A DNA stretch of 64,000 bases. It comes from Gordonia bronchialis DSM 43247. GTDB lineage: Bacteria > Actinomycetota > Actinomycetes > Mycobacteriales > Mycobacteriaceae. Under the pieces are notes generated by a model. The model ran no database searches, had not been told where the DNA came from, and saw only the letters and a program-made list of their open reading frames with translations. Positions 1 to 11,124 of the stretch are shown here, piece after piece. How positions within the stretch are numbered: position 1 is the stretch's first letter; the number at the start of each line of letters is the position of its first letter. A program made the position numbers and the translations under genes. The stretch lies in the NCBI RefSeq assembly GCF_000024785.1, contig NC_013441.1:3472001-3536000 (forward strand), read 5' to 3'.

Positions 1-10
1 CGGCGCAGAA

Positions 11-1213
11 ATGGTGGACGACGATCGGCCGGGGCTTCCGGTGATGCGGCAGATCCCCGTCCCGCATCCGGCGATCACCGTGTCGGCCGTTCTCGGGTAC
101 CTCGTCGCACTGTTCCCGGGAACCCTGCCGCGCACCGCCGTGGTCAGCGGAGTGTTCACCACCGCGCTGGTGGTCATCGCGGCTGTCGTCGGATGTCTGG
201 TGGTCGCGACAGGTCACCGTCGCGCCGGGTACGCCGCGCGGCTGCGGTGGGCGGGTGCGGGCGGCGTCGTCGTTCTCGCCGCCGTTGCGCTTGCGGGCCA
301 CCGGCAGGTGACGTTGAGTGCGGATCTCGGGGTTCCGGCGCCCGGAATTGCTTGGTACGTGGCCGTTCTCGTCGTACCCGCGATGACGGCGACCGGTGTG
401 GTTCGGATGCCGCGGATGGTCGGCGTCATCGCGGCTGCCGGCGCGCTCGCCCTCGGCCTGATCCCCGCCGGTGCCCATGCCACACCGAGCCGTCCCGGCG
501 ATCAGCAGGTTCTGCTGGGTTCCCTCGGTCCGGCGGATTTCGACGCCGAGGCCCGCGATGTCGTCGCCCGTTGGGTCGAGTCAGGCGGAATGGGTCGACG
601 GGCGGTGGTGATCGCGGTACCGACCGGCTCCGGATGGGTCGACACCTCGGCTGTGGGCGGCTTTCGCACGCGGTTCGGCGACGGCGTGACGATCCTGAGC
701 CTGCCCTACAGTGACATGTCGTCGTGGCGGGCCTTCGTCTCCGACCGATCAGCCGCCGGCCGCTCCGCGGTGGCGCTGGCCGAGCAGCTGGCACGCGCAG
801 TGGAACATCAAGCGCGCCAACACCGTCCACAGGTGTTTCTCTACGGCCAGAGCCTGGGCGCGATCGGCGCCGACGAGGCCCGCCGCCACCTCGAGACCCG
901 ACATCGCGGCGTGCTCACCGGCACCGTCCTGGTCGCTCCGCCGGAGGGCAGCGTCGCCACGTCGTCGGCGACCCCGCGGTCGGTGGTGGTCAACCGGAGC
1001 GATCCCGTGACGCGCTGGTCATTACGGTCGATGTGGCGCGCGCCCTCGGAACCGGACGGAACGGTGCACACCGGTCGCCCGGCCACGAGCGCCCCCTGGG
1101 TGCCGTTACTGAGCTTCCTGCAGACCAGTGTCGACCTACTCGGCGCGCTCGACGGACCCGCCGGTACCGGACACCGTTACGGGAGCGATCAGGTGGCGAT
1201 CCCGGACGGGTGA
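11..1213 (+). CDS. membrane-anchored alpha/beta-hydrolase family protein
   Basis: The N-terminal third (about residues 20-150) holds several hydrophobic membrane segments, including LFPGTLPR, which resembles the N-terminal motif of the actinobacterial Abhydrolase_9 family. The C-terminal half is periplasmic or cytosolic hydrolase: YGQSLGAIGADEARRHL gives the GxSxG-type nucleophile elbow, followed by SDPVTRWS, PWVPLLSFLQTSVDL and GTGHRYG, where the family keeps its Asp and His. At 400 aa it is shorter than many relatives. The start lies 11 bases from the window edge without a visible ribosome site, so a slightly earlier start outside the window is possible. Substrate is unknown. It converges on gatA with a 7-bp gap. 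Confidence 0.75.
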   Translation: MVDDDRPGLPVMRQIPVPHPAITVSAVLGYLVALFPGTLPRTAVVSGVFTTALVVIAAVVGCLVVATGHRRAGYAARLRWAGAGGVVVLAAVALAGHRQVTLSADLGVPAPGIAWYVAVLVVPAMTATGVVRMPRMVGVIAAAGALALGLIPAGAHATPSRPGDQQVLLGSLGPADFDAEARDVVARWVESGGMGRRAVVIAVPTGSGWVDTSAVGGFRTRFGDGVTILSLPYSDMSSWRAFVSDRSAAGRSAVALAEQLARAVEHQARQHRPQVFLYGQSLGAIGADEARRHLETRHRGVLTGTVLVAPPEGSVATSSATPRSVVVNRSDPVTRWSLRSMWRAPSEPDGTVHTGRPATSAPWVPLLSFLQTSVDLLGALDGPAGTGHRYGSDQVAIPDG

Positions 1214-1220
1214 TCGCAGG

Positions 1221-2708
1221 TCAGCCGATCGGGCCGCGCGCCGCCTCGTAGGATGCGCCGATCCGGTAGAGCCGATCATCGGCGAGGGCGGGCGCCATGA
1301 TCTGCAGCCCCACCGGCTGTCCGTCATCGGCCGAGAGACCCGACGGGACCGACATGGCGCCGATCCCGGCCAGGTTGACCGGCAGGGTGCACAGGTCGAA
1401 CAGGTACATGGCGAGCGGGTCATCGACCTTCTCCCCCAACGGGAATGCCGTGGTGGGGGTGGTCGGCGAGACCAGTACGTCGACCTTCTCGAAGGCGGCG
1501 GTGAAGTCGCGGGAGATCAGCGTACGCACCTTCTGTGCCTGGCCGTAGTACGCGTCGTAGTAACCCGAGGACAACGCGTAGGTGCCGATCATGATGCGGC
1601 GCTTGACTTCTGGGCCGAATCCCTGGTCGCGGGTCATCGCCATGACCTCTTCGGCGCTGTGGTGGCCGTCGTCGCCGACGCGCAACCCGTAGCGCATGGC
1701 GTCGAAGCGCGCGAGGTTACTCGACACCTCCGACGGCAGGATCAGGTAGTAGGCGCCCAGCGCGTAGGTGAAGTGCGGGCAGCTGACCTCGATCACCTCG
1801 GCGCCGCGATCGGTGAGTACCTGCACCGCGTTGCGGAAGGATTCCAGCACACCGGGCTGATATCCCTCGCCCTGGAGTTCGGTGACCACGCCGATGCGGA
1901 CCCCGGTGAGATCCTGTTCGGCCCCGGCGCGCGCGGCCGCCACGACGTCGGGCACAGGGGTGTCGATGGAGGTGGAGTCGCGGGCGTCGTGTCCGGCGAT
2001 CACCTCGTGCAGCAGCGCGGTGTCCAGGACGGTCCGCCCACACGGGCCACCCTGATCCAGCGACGACGCACACGCGACGAGCCCGTAGCGCGACACGGTT
2101 CCGTAGGTGGGTTTGACGCCGACGGTGGCGGTCACCGCCGCCGGTTGCCGGATGGAGCCGCCGGTATCGGTACCGATGGCCAGCGGCGCCTGATAGGACG
2201 CGAGCGCGGCCGCGCTGCCGCCACCCGAACCACCGGGGACGCGCGAGGTGTCCCACGGGTTGCGGGTCACCTGATAGGCCGAGTTCTCCGTCGACGAGCC
2301 CATGGCGAACTCATCCATGTTGGTCTTGCCCAGGATCGGGATACCAGCCGCGCGCAGACGCTCGGTGACCGCCGCGTCGTACGGGGGTACCCAGCCCTCG
2401 AGGATCTTGGAACCGCAGGTGGTGGGCGCGTCGACGGTGGTGAAGACGTCCTTGAGCGCGATCGGTACACCGGCGAGGGCCGACGGGGCCTCCCCGGCCG
2501 CGATCGCGTCATCGGCGGCCTTGGCGGCCACGAGTGCTTCGGCACCGCTGACATGCAGGAACGCGCCGAGCTGATCGTCGATCTCGGCGATCCGGTCGAG
2601 ATGGGCCTGCGTCACCTCGACCGAGGACAGTTCACGCGCGGCGATCTTGCCGGCGAGTTCGGCGGCGGACAGCCCGGTGATGTCATTGGCGGAGCGGGGT
2701 TCGCTCAC
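1221..2708 (-). CDS. gatA: Asp-tRNA(Asn)/Glu-tRNA(Gln) amidotransferase subunit A
   Basis: GatA is the glutaminase subunit of the GatCAB complex that amidates misacylated Glu-tRNA(Gln) and Asp-tRNA(Asn) in the cytosol. The 495-aa product is full length and shows the amidase-signature Ser-cisSer-Lys elements: Lys in IALKDVF, the Gly/Ser-rich [14 protein letters not shown], and the nucleophile region [13 protein letters not shown]. It overlaps the upstream gatC stop by 4 bp (ATGA), so the two are co-translated. gatB is not in the window; in relatives it lies a little further downstream. Confidence 0.97.
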   Translation of the reverse strand: MSEPRSANDITGLSAAELAGKIAARELSSVEVTQAHLDRIAEIDDQLGAFLHVSGAEALVAAKAADDAIAAGEAPSALAGVPIALKDVFTTVDAPTTCGSKILEGWVPPYDAAVTERLRAAGIPILGKTNMDEFAMGSSTENSAYQVTRNPWDTSRVPGGSGGGSAAALASYQAPLAIGTDTGGSIRQPAAVTATVGVKPTYGTVSRYGLVACASSLDQGGPCGRTVLDTALLHEVIAGHDARDSTSIDTPVPDVVAAARAGAEQDLTGVRIGVVTELQGEGYQPGVLESFRNAVQVLTDRGAEVIEVSCPHFTYALGAYYLILPSEVSSNLARFDAMRYGLRVGDDGHHSAEEVMAMTRDQGFGPEVKRRIMIGTYALSSGYYDAYYGQAQKVRTLISRDFTAAFEKVDVLVSPTTPTTAFPLGEKVDDPLAMYLFDLCTLPVNLAGIGAMSVPSGLSADDGQPVGLQIMAPALADDRLYRIGASYEAARGPIG

Positions 2709-3016
2709 TGTTCCTCCCCCAGGATCTGCGGCACGGCGAAACGGTCCTGCTCGACGGCCGGCGCGCCGGACAGCGCCTGCTCGGTCGTCAGTCCGGGGAC
2801 GACGACGTCGGGGCGCAGCACGTTGGCGAGTTCGGCGGGGTGCGCGGTGCCGGGCACGTCGTCGGCGGCAACCTCCGACACCTGGGCGACGTGGGTGAGG
2901 ATCGAGTCGAGTTGCTCGGCGTACACGTCGAGTTCGTCGGGGGTCAGATCCAGCCGCGACAGTCGCGCGAGATGCGCGACCTCCTCGCGGGAAATGGACT
3001 TCGGTTCACCGGACAC
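2705..3016 (-). CDS. gatC: Asp/Glu-tRNA amidotransferase subunit C
   Basis: Small GatC subunit that clamps GatA and GatB together. The protein (about 103 aa) contains the family's helix [20 protein letters not shown] and a C-terminal segment with LRPD. I chose GTG at 3016 over the in-frame ATG at 3034 because AAAGGA lies 7 nt before the GTG, and homologues begin close to SISREEV. It is the first gene of a gatC-gatA operon with a 4-bp overlap into gatA. Confidence 0.93.
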   Translation of the reverse strand: MSGEPKSISREEVAHLARLSRLDLTPDELDVYAEQLDSILTHVAQVSEVAADDVPGTAHPAELANVLRPDVVVPGLTTEQALSGAPAVEQDRFAVPQILGEEQ

Positions 3017-3109
3017 CGGATCATCCTTTCTCACCGTCGGCGAAAACTGCCGTCCTTCAGCCTATGGGAACCCCGCGGCGTCGCTCACCTCAGCCACCGG
3101 TTGGTGGTG

Positions 3110-3511
3110 TCAGTCCCTGGTGTAGAACTCCAGCGCGATGTTGTCGGGATCACGAAAATTGAGCGCCCACCCGAACACTCCGTGCACCGGTTCCGAGCGT
3201 GTCACCCCGTGTGCGTCGAGCACTGCGAGCCACTGCGTGAGCGCGGCGTGGTCGGCCACCGCGAAGCCCACATGGTCCAGTCCGACGCGCCGTTCGTCGA
3301 ATTCCCCGTCGATGGCCGAATCACCGTGCGCGACAAAGCTGATCGGTACGCAGTCGGGTCGCGACATCAACGCCCGGTGCAGGCCGCCGTCGTCGGAGCG
3401 CATCACCTCGGCGAACCCGAGAACGCGGTGATACCACTCGAGACTCACATCGAGATCCGACACCGTGAGTGTCAAGTGGTGCAGTCCGGACATGGGAGGA
3501 TGATCACTCAC
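3110..3511 (-). CDS. VOC family (glyoxalase/bleomycin-resistance fold) protein
   Basis: About 133 aa with two beta-alpha-beta-beta-beta halves of the vicinal oxygen chelate fold. The first half opens with GLHHLTLTVSDLDVSLEWYHRVLGF, the second with RVGLDHVGFAVADHAAL, and it ends with NFRDPDNIALEFYTRD. His in LHHL, His in LDHVGF and Glu in ALEFY are the likely metal ligands. Substrate cannot be told; relatives include lyases, dioxygenases and resistance proteins. GTG at 3511 is preferred; ATG at 3493 (MSGLHHL) also fits. It is divergent from the ACT-domain gene with a 46-bp gap. Confidence 0.82.
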   Translation of the reverse strand: MSDHPPMSGLHHLTLTVSDLDVSLEWYHRVLGFAEVMRSDDGGLHRALMSRPDCVPISFVAHGDSAIDGEFDERRVGLDHVGFAVADHAALTQWLAVLDAHGVTRSEPVHGVFGWALNFRDPDNIALEFYTRD

Positions 3512-3557
3512 GCCTCGACGGTAACTCGATACGCATCCGTCATCGACGAGTGCGAGA

Positions 3558-4223
3558 ATGTCGCACGTGTCGTACCTGCTGCGGGTGTATCTCCAGGACC
3601 GGCCGGGCAGTCTGGGACTGCTCGCCGTGCAACTCGGCTCGGTGGGAGCCGACATCCTGTCCCTCGAGGTCGTCGAACGCGGTGACGGTTACGCGGTCGA
3701 CGACCTGGTGGTCGATGTCGCTCCCGGCGCTTTGCCCGACAGTCTGATCACGGCCGCCGAGAAGGTGAAGGGTGTCCGCGTGGACTCGATCCGTCCCTAT
3801 GCGGGCGTGCTCGACACTCACCGCGAACTCGAACTGGTCGACCGGGTCGCCACCGGTGACACCGATCGCCTGCAGATCCTGGTGGACAACGCCCCACGAG
3901 TCCTGCGGGTGTCGTGGGCGATGGTGCTGACGAGGGGCGGCAGCGGAGTGCTGCGGTTGTTCGGTTCCTCCGGCGCACCGGAGACCCCCCTGACCCGGGC
4001 CGACTGGCTCCCCGTCGAGCACGCCACCCAGCTCGATCCCGACGGCGACTGGGTCCCCGACGCGTGGCGTGAGGCGGATACCCGGATGGCCGCCGCACCC
4101 CTGGGATCGGGGACGAAGGCCATCCTGCTCGGCCGGGCCGGTGGGCCCGATTTCCGGCCGTCGGAGATCGCGCGACTGGGTTACCTCGCCGGGATCGTCA
4201 GCACGGTGCTGCGGGCCGACTGA
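3558..4223 (+). CDS. ACT domain-containing protein (Rv3013-type)
   Basis: The N-terminus (residues 1-75) is an ACT domain: YLLRVYLQDRPGSLGLLAVQ followed by GADILSLEVVERGDGYAVDDLVVDV, the usual small-ligand (amino acid) binding pattern. The remainder (to 221 aa) has no motif I recognise, though it looks like a degenerate GAF/GNAT-like regulatory part. Homologues sit between gatC and ligA in mycobacteria, so this is conserved synteny rather than a local arrival. Function is unknown; an amino-acid sensing role is an inference from the ACT domain. GTG at 3567 is an alternative start. Confidence 0.82.
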   Translation: MSHVSYLLRVYLQDRPGSLGLLAVQLGSVGADILSLEVVERGDGYAVDDLVVDVAPGALPDSLITAAEKVKGVRVDSIRPYAGVLDTHRELELVDRVATGDTDRLQILVDNAPRVLRVSWAMVLTRGGSGVLRLFGSSGAPETPLTRADWLPVEHATQLDPDGDWVPDAWREADTRMAAAPLGSGTKAILLGRAGGPDFRPSEIARLGYLAGIVSTVLRAD

Positions 4224-4231
4224 CGACATCC

Positions 4232-4555
4232 CTACTCGCGGATCGTCATCCGCGCCACACGGTCGCCGTCGACGGCGTAGATGAAGGTGGACGGACCGTT
4301 GAATCCGTCGCCGCCGACATCGGCGATCACTGTGGTGACATCACCTTCGCTCCGAGTCGAGGTGACCTCCAGCGTCAGTTTCTTGCCGATGTACTCGTTG
4401 TTGCTCCACTCGGTGATCTCGGCTGGGCCGGTGAATACCCGGCCCCAGTCGTCGACCACGCCGTCCGGCGTGAAACTCGCGAGGAATGCCTCGAGGTCGC
4501 CCGCGTTGGTGGCGTCCACCGACGCCTGCACCGGGGACGGAACTTCGTAGACCAT
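4232..4555 (-). CDS. NTF2-like / SnoaL-type nuclear transport factor 2 family protein
   Basis: The 107-aa product has the cone-shaped NTF2-like pattern: an N-terminal helix ending in TNAGDLEAFLASFTPDGVVDDWGRVFTGPAEITEWSNNEYIG, then beta strands with a C-terminal FIYAVDGDRVARMTIRE. Such proteins bind small hydrophobic ligands or act as isomerases; the ligand is unknown. ATG 4555 is preceded by AAGGAGA. It follows the frameshifted short-chain dehydrogenase by 41 bp on the same strand, so the two probably form one operon acting on the same substrate. Confidence 0.85.
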   Translation of the reverse strand: MVYEVPSPVQASVDATNAGDLEAFLASFTPDGVVDDWGRVFTGPAEITEWSNNEYIGKKLTLEVTSTRSEGDVTTVIADVGGDGFNGPSTFIYAVDGDRVARMTIRE

Positions 4556-4596
4556 GATTTCTCCTTCAGTGCCGTGGGGATCTCGGACGCTTCGCC

Positions 4597-5390
4597 TCAC
4601 CGCGTGGTGTAACCACCGTTGGCGAAGAGTGTCTGGCCGGTGATCCACCCGCCGTCGGTGCACAGGAATGTCGCGATCGGTGCGATGTCCTCGATGGCCG
4701 TCAGTCGGTTGCCGAGCGCCTGCGACTTGTGGAACTCCACCCGCTCCGGCGTCTCTTGCGGGTAGAAGAACGGGGTGTCCATCGGACCCGGTGCGATGCT
4801 GTTGACCCTGATGCCACGATCGGCGAACTCCTTGGACGCGGCGCGGGTGAAGTGCTCCACCGGGCTCTTTCCCCGGCGTATGTCGCATAGCCGTCGGTGT
4901 ACGCGGCCAGCAGCGAGGTGACGATGGTGATGATCGTGGCATCGTCGTTGCACCGCTTACCCGCCTCCTGCAAGAAGAAGAAGGCCGCCTTGGAGTTGAT
5001 CGCGAACATGTCGTCGTACTCGTCTTCGGTGGTCTCGACAATCGGCTTGCGCAGCACCTTGCCCACCGTGTTGATCGCGATGTCGACACCGCCGAAGGCG
5101 TCCACGGCCTGGTCGAAGAGTGTCGTGACGTTGACCGGAAGCGTGAGATCACCTTGCACGAGAATCGCTTTCGTCCCGAGTTCGGCGATCGCGGCCTGTG
5201 TCTTCTCGGCGTCCGCGCGCGAACTGTCGCTGTTGTAGTGCACGGCGACATCGGCGCCGAGACCCGCCAGCCTGGTTGAGATCAGGCCACCGAGGTTCTT
5301 GGCGCCGGCAGCGACCACCGCGGTCTTTCCGGCCAGCGGGGTCTCGTGATTGGTCGGGGAGTTCGTCTGTGTGGTGTCTGTCTGAGTCAT
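4597..5390 (-). pseudogene. short-chain dehydrogenase/reductase, frameshifted at the catalytic motif
   Basis: A classical SDR: the N-terminal Rossmann motif AGAKNLGGLI, the NxxG-like region INTVGK, and a C-terminal GIRVNSIAPGPMDTPFFYP and TDGGWITGQTLFANGGYTTR. Reading is interrupted near 4872: the first frame runs ...GYATYAG then into ERARWS, while the second resumes as KSPVEHFTRAASKEFADRG. One extra G in a GGGG run would restore YAGGK, which is exactly the YxxxK active-site motif. It is therefore either a one-base sequencing error or a true null mutation. ATG 5390 has AAAGG six nt upstream. It is divergent from the LysR gene and upstream of the NTF2-like gene. Confidence 0.85.
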
Positions 5391-5497
5391 CGTCATCCTT
5401 TCGTCGTCCGGTTGTCCCAAACGTATGGGCAGGTTGATACAAGTTCAAACGAACATAAGTGGATCTTCTACACATCAGCTTTGTCTATGCTGGTCGG

Positions 5498-6397
5498 GTG
5501 AGCACCACCCCGATCCCCGAGCCACCACTCGACACGCGACGACTCCAGCAATTCGTCGCCGTGGCCGAAGAACCGACGCTCAGCGACGCCGCCGCTCGCA
5601 CGTTCGTGACCCAGCAGGCGCTGTCGGCGGCGATCCGCACCCTCGAACGCGAACTCGGAGTCGAGCTGTTCGATCGATCGCGGCGCCAGCTCGCACTGAC
5701 CGACGCGGGTCGCAGCCTCTACGCGGGTGCACGGTCGCTCCTGGCCGGCGCCGCCGGTCTGGCTCGTGACGTCCGACAATCAGCGGCCGGTACCCCGGAC
5801 CCGTTCGTGATCGGCCACTCACCCGCACTGACCGGCGGCGAGGTCTACGACATCATCGGTGCCGGCCTCGACCGCCATGGCGACTGCGCGGTGACCGCAC
5901 GGCAACTCTTTCCGGCAGCGTTCCGCGACGAGCTCCTCGACGGTTCGGTGGATCTGGTGTTGAGACGCGGCGTGGCGACGCCGCCGGGTCTCGCGTCGGC
6001 GATCGTCACCTATCACCGCCTCCGGGTCGCCGTCGGCATCCGCCATCCCCTGGCCGGCAACCGAGGTCTGACGATGCCGCAGATCGCGTCGTACCCGATC
6101 ATGGTCTGGGCCCCCGAGCATCAGTCGTTCTACACCGACTTCCTCGTAGCGCATTGCCGCCGTAGTGGATTCGAGCCCGAGTTGCGAGTCGACCCGATCC
6201 AGGGCACACCACCGTCGACGGCGGTCCTGCGTGACGACGAGGTCTGCGCATTCGTCACCGAACCGGCCGGACCGCTCCACCGCGGGCGCGCGGTGGTCAT
6301 CGAGCTCGATCCGGCACCACTGGTTCCTGTTCAGGCACTGTGGATTCCGCACACCGAGTCCGTATTTCGAGCCGCTCTGCTACAGATGGATTCATGA
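5498..6397 (+). CDS. LysR family transcriptional regulator
   Basis: About 299 aa. Residues ~10-70 form the winged helix-turn-helix (RRLQQFVAVAEEPTLSDAA, TQQALSAAIRTLERELGVELFDR), followed by the substrate-binding effector domain with HSPALTGGEVYDIIG and DLVLRRGVATPPG. GTG 5498 is chosen because it aligns with family N-termini; the upstream in-frame start at 5459 lies in the promoter region. It is divergent from the SDR gene with a 107-bp gap, so it probably controls the SDR/NTF2-like pair (inference from layout). Its stop overlaps the macrodomain start by 4 bp (ATGA). Confidence 0.9.
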   Translation: MSTTPIPEPPLDTRRLQQFVAVAEEPTLSDAAARTFVTQQALSAAIRTLERELGVELFDRSRRQLALTDAGRSLYAGARSLLAGAAGLARDVRQSAAGTPDPFVIGHSPALTGGEVYDIIGAGLDRHGDCAVTARQLFPAAFRDELLDGSVDLVLRRGVATPPGLASAIVTYHRLRVAVGIRHPLAGNRGLTMPQIASYPIMVWAPEHQSFYTDFLVAHCRRSGFEPELRVDPIQGTPPSTAVLRDDEVCAFVTEPAGPLHRGRAVVIELDPAPLVPVQALWIPHTESVFRAALLQMDS

Positions 6398-6987
6398 CCG
6401 AGATCATTCTCGTCCAGGGCGACATCACCGCCGAGTCGGTCGATGCCGTCGTCAATGCAGCCAACTCGTCGCTCCTCGGTGGCGGGGGTGTCGACGGCGC
6501 GATCCACCGGCGCGGTGGACCGCGAATCCTCGCCGAATGCAAGGAGTTACGGGCGACACGGTTCCCCGAGGGACTACCCGCCGGACAGGCCGTGGCCACC
6601 ACCGCCGGTGACCTCGACGCCCGGTGGGTCATCCACACCGTCGGGCCCGTGTACGCGAAGTCACCGGACCGGTCGTCAACACTGATCTCCTGCTATCGCG
6701 AATCTCTCCGTCTCGCAGACGAACTCGGGGCGACGACGGTTGCCTTCCCGGCGATCTCGACCGGCGTCTACGGGTGGCCCATCGACGACGGCGCCCGCAA
6801 AGCGGTCGACACCGTCCGCGATGCGGACACCTCGGTCACCGAGGTGCGATTCGTGTTGTTCGACGCCACCACCTACCGCGCCTTTGAAGAAGCACTCGGC
6901 TCAGACCGATCCTCGGATGCGCCAACCATTTCCGCTGCTGACGTGCGACGAGCGCAACGCCCCCGACGCCCACCCCACGCTCCCTGA
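6394..6987 (+). CDS. macrodomain protein (O-acetyl-ADP-ribose deacetylase-like)
   Basis: The 197-aa protein has the YmdB/MacroD signature: QGDITAESVDAVVNAANSSL, the glycine loop LGGGGVDGAIHRRGG, HTVGPVY, and AISTGVYGWP. Such enzymes remove acetyl or ADP-ribose groups from ADP-ribose conjugates in the cytosol. The Asn of NAANS and Asp of GVDGAI are the usual catalytic residues and are present. The last ~35 residues are Arg/Pro rich and go beyond the normal domain end. ATG 6394 overlaps the LysR stop (ATGA), a conserved sign of coupling to the regulator. Confidence 0.9.
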   Translation: MTEIILVQGDITAESVDAVVNAANSSLLGGGGVDGAIHRRGGPRILAECKELRATRFPEGLPAGQAVATTAGDLDARWVIHTVGPVYAKSPDRSSTLISCYRESLRLADELGATTVAFPAISTGVYGWPIDDGARKAVDTVRDADTSVTEVRFVLFDATTYRAFEEALGSDRSSDAPTISAADVRRAQRPRRPPHAP

Positions 6988-7162
6988 GGGTGAACTCCGA
7001 ACTGACGCAGCCAAGTCGGATTCACCGGCGCAGGCCAGGGTGGCCTCGTCGGTATTCCGGCCTGCGACAGCGCTGGTTCGATGCCCGGGCGGTACATCCA
7101 CGTGTCACCAAAATCGCTGTCTCACCGCCTCTTCGGTGCTGCTGAAAGTGGGGAAAAGAAAC

Positions 7163-7228
7163 TCTTCCTCCTGCATTCAGTTCGTCCTCCGTCTGCAACC
7201 GGCGGACGAACTCAATGCAGGAGGAAGA
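7163..7228. repeat. 25-bp near-perfect inverted repeat between macrodomain and ligA
   Basis: Left arm 7163-7187 begins TCTTCCTCCTGCATT; right arm 7204-7228 is its reverse complement with a single mismatch (C opposite C near 7179), with a 16-nt spacer. The rest of the gap 6988-7266 shows no gene. It lies between two convergent genes, so a bidirectional terminator is possible, but there is no U-tract and the arms are longer than a normal intrinsic terminator. Confidence 0.8.
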
Positions 7229-7266
7229 ACATCGTCCACGCAGTCAGACCCGGGAAACCCGATCGT

Positions 7267-9351
<2,085 letters not shown>

Positions 9352-9445
9352 CTATCGAAGGGTACCGACCGAAATGGCCGGGCGACTTCCACATTGCACC
9401 GCGGTCGACGATGATGGAGACCGCACACACGGAGGATGATCAATC

Positions 9446-9688
9446 GTGGACGAACCGGAACCGGCCGCAACACACCGCCTGCTGGTGGGCGACCGCGTCG
9501 TTCCGCGCGAACGACACCGCGAGCACTGCACCTCCACGTCCTGGCGCGATCCCGATTGGTGGCTGTGCGACCGCGCCACCGGACACGACGGCCCACACGC
9601 CTGTGTCTCGCTTTCCGGGTTGGTTCTGGCGACCTGGGCGGACGGTGACTTCGACACGCTGTTGACCGACGCCGACCCGAGGATCTGA
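9446..9688 (+). CDS. small conserved hypothetical protein
   Basis: Eighty residues, not recognised as a named family. It contains a short segment with conserved-looking Cys/His/Trp (REHCTSTSW, DPDWWLCDRATGHDGPHACVS), which could be a small metal-binding or structural fold (three Cys and several His). GTG 9446 is preceded by GGAGGA 9 nt upstream, a strong ribosome site, which argues the frame is real. Its stop is 3 bp before the MmcQ/YjbR-like start, so the two are one operon. Function unknown. Confidence 0.62.
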   Translation: MDEPEPAATHRLLVGDRVVPRERHREHCTSTSWRDPDWWLCDRATGHDGPHACVSLSGLVLATWADGDFDTLLTDADPRI

Positions 9689-9691
9689 CGC

Positions 9692-10078
9692 ATGCCCCAC
9701 CCGATCATGTTCGACGACGACGATCCGTATCTGATCCGGGTACGAGAAATCGCGTTGGCACTTCCGGAGGCGACCGAGGTCGTCGCGCACGGACGTCCGA
9801 CGTTCCGGTGCGGCAAGATGTTCGCCAACTACGGCGGCGGTGAGAAGGGCACCAAGGTGCGCCACGACCAGTCGATCCTGTTCATCCCCGACGACTCCGA
9901 ACGTCAAGCGCTCGAGGAGGATTCGAGATTCTTCGTCCCGGCCTACCTGGGTGCCTACGGCTGGCTGGGGCTCCTTCTGGACGACGCGACCGACTGGACC
10001 GAGGTTGCCGAGCTACTCGACGCGAGTTACCGGCAGATCGCACCGAAACGCGCCATCGCCGAACTCGACACACGCTGA
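9692..10078 (+). CDS. MmcQ/YjbR family DNA-binding-fold protein
   Basis: The 128-aa product matches the YjbR/MmcQ (CyaY-like) fold: IALALPEATEVVAHGRPTFRCGKMFANYGG, then strands QSILFIPDD, AYLGAYGWLGLLLDD, and a final helix ELLDASYRQIAPKRAIAEL. The family is common and often called a DNA-binding protein, but biochemical evidence is thin. It lies 3 bp after the small gene and is convergent with the MetE-like gene, with a shared hairpin at the junction. Confidence 0.85.
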   Translation: MPHPIMFDDDDPYLIRVREIALALPEATEVVAHGRPTFRCGKMFANYGGGEKGTKVRHDQSILFIPDDSERQALEEDSRFFVPAYLGAYGWLGLLLDDATDWTEVAELLDASYRQIAPKRAIAELDTR

Positions 10079-10083
10079 GGACG

Positions 10084-10120
10084 CGGCAGCGACGCTCAGA
10101 GAGCGTCGGGATCGCTGCCG
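10084..10120. terminator. nested hairpin between convergent genes
   Basis: Inner stem GACGCTC (10091-10097) with GAGCGTC (10101-10107) and an AGA loop; outer stem CGGCAGC (10084-10090) with GCTGCCG (10114-10120). It overlaps the last codons of the MetE-like gene and follows the MmcQ stop, a position typical of a bidirectional terminator. No U-tract is present. Confidence 0.5.
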
Positions 10121-11124
10121 AGGAGGTGTCCGGCCTGTGCGCAGATGGCCAGGGCACGCTTGGCCCAGGTTTCCGAGGCGCCCGCCAGCCCACACGTCGG
10201 GGTGACGATCACGTTCTGCGCCAACACCTTCCGATCGAGACCGATGCGGTCGGTGAGCGTTGCGAGAGCAGCGGCCACGGTGTCGGCGTGGGCGTGGCGA
10301 TCCTCACCGACGGCCGGGACGATCCCGGCGAGCAGCGTGTCGCCGCGGTCGATCAGCTCGCCGATGCCGTCGAGGTCGGCCGCACTCGGGGCGGTCACGT
10401 CCGCCGACAGCGCCACGCCGGGCAGGCGGGACAGGAGATCCCAGCGCGGGGTGCCGCAGTCGTGCAGGACCGCCCGCCGGCCGATCACGTCGATCAACTG
10501 CGCGAGTGCTTCGGCCACTTCGACGACAGGAATCGCATCGAGCACGTCGAATCGCGTCAACGGCCGGACTGTTCCGTCGATGACCGAACCGATCATCGGC
10601 TCGTCGAGTTGCACGATCACCTGCGCACCCAGTCGCCGGGTCACCTCGGCGGCGAGCTCACGCACCCCTTCCGCGCACGAGGCGATCAGGTCGCGCACCG
10701 CTCCGCGATCACGCAGGACCTTGTGTCCGGTGCGCAGCTCCACCGACGCCGCGAGCGTGAACGGACCGGCCACCGCCACCTTGAACGGCTTCCCGGAGCC
10801 AACGAAACCCGCTGTCTCCCAGATCTCTTCGGCCATGTCGAGATCCTCGTGCAACAGATCGGCAGCCCGGCGCGTCAGTCGGGAGGGCCGCGCCGACAGG
10901 CGGTAACCCTGGGTTGCGGTGTCCATCGGGAGGTCGACGAGGACCGCGGCCATCCTGCCGATCATGTCGGCGCCGAGTCCGCGGGCGGGCAGTTCGACGA
11001 GATGGGCGAAGTCGAGTTCGCCGTGCACGATCGCCGCGGCGTCGCGGGCATCGGTGCCGGGCATCGATCCCACTCCGGAGCCGACGCCGCCGGGTAGGCC
11101 GGGCACCGGCGTCGCGTCGGTCAC
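10096..11124 (-). CDS. cobalamin-independent methionine synthase-like (UROD/MetE C-terminal fold) protein, Rv3015c-type
   Basis: About 342 aa with the TIM-barrel found in UROD/MetE C-terminal domains. Landmarks: [11 protein letters not shown] at the N-terminus, [44 protein letters not shown], and [17 protein letters not shown]. The last two resemble the MetE zinc/homocysteine site (His, Cys, and TPTCGL). Full MetE is about 750 aa, so this stand-alone half probably uses another methyl donor or is a related methyltransferase; substrate is unproven. GTG 11124 overlaps the mnmA stop (GTGA), so it is translationally coupled to mnmA. Confidence 0.82.
   Translation of the reverse strand: MTDATPVPGLPGGVGSGVGSMPGTDARDAAAIVHGELDFAHLVELPARGLGADMIGRMAAVLVDLPMDTATQGYRLSARPSRLTRRAADLLHEDLDMAEEIWETAGFVGSGKPFKVAVAGPFTLAASVELRTGHKVLRDRGAVRDLIASCAEGVRELAAEVTRRLGAQVIVQLDEPMIGSVIDGTVRPLTRFDVLDAIPVVEVAEALAQLIDVIGRRAVLHDCGTPRWDLLSRLPGVALSADVTAPSAADLDGIGELIDRGDTLLAGIVPAVGEDRHAHADTVAAALATLTDRIGLDRKVLAQNVIVTPTCGLAGASETWAKRALAICAQAGHLLGSDPDAL

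Noticed and set aside
7040..7110. A tRNA-like GGTTCGATGCCCGGG T-loop pattern
   Set aside because: The five-base T-stem does not pair (GCTGG against CCCGG) and no acceptor or anticodon arm could be built around it.
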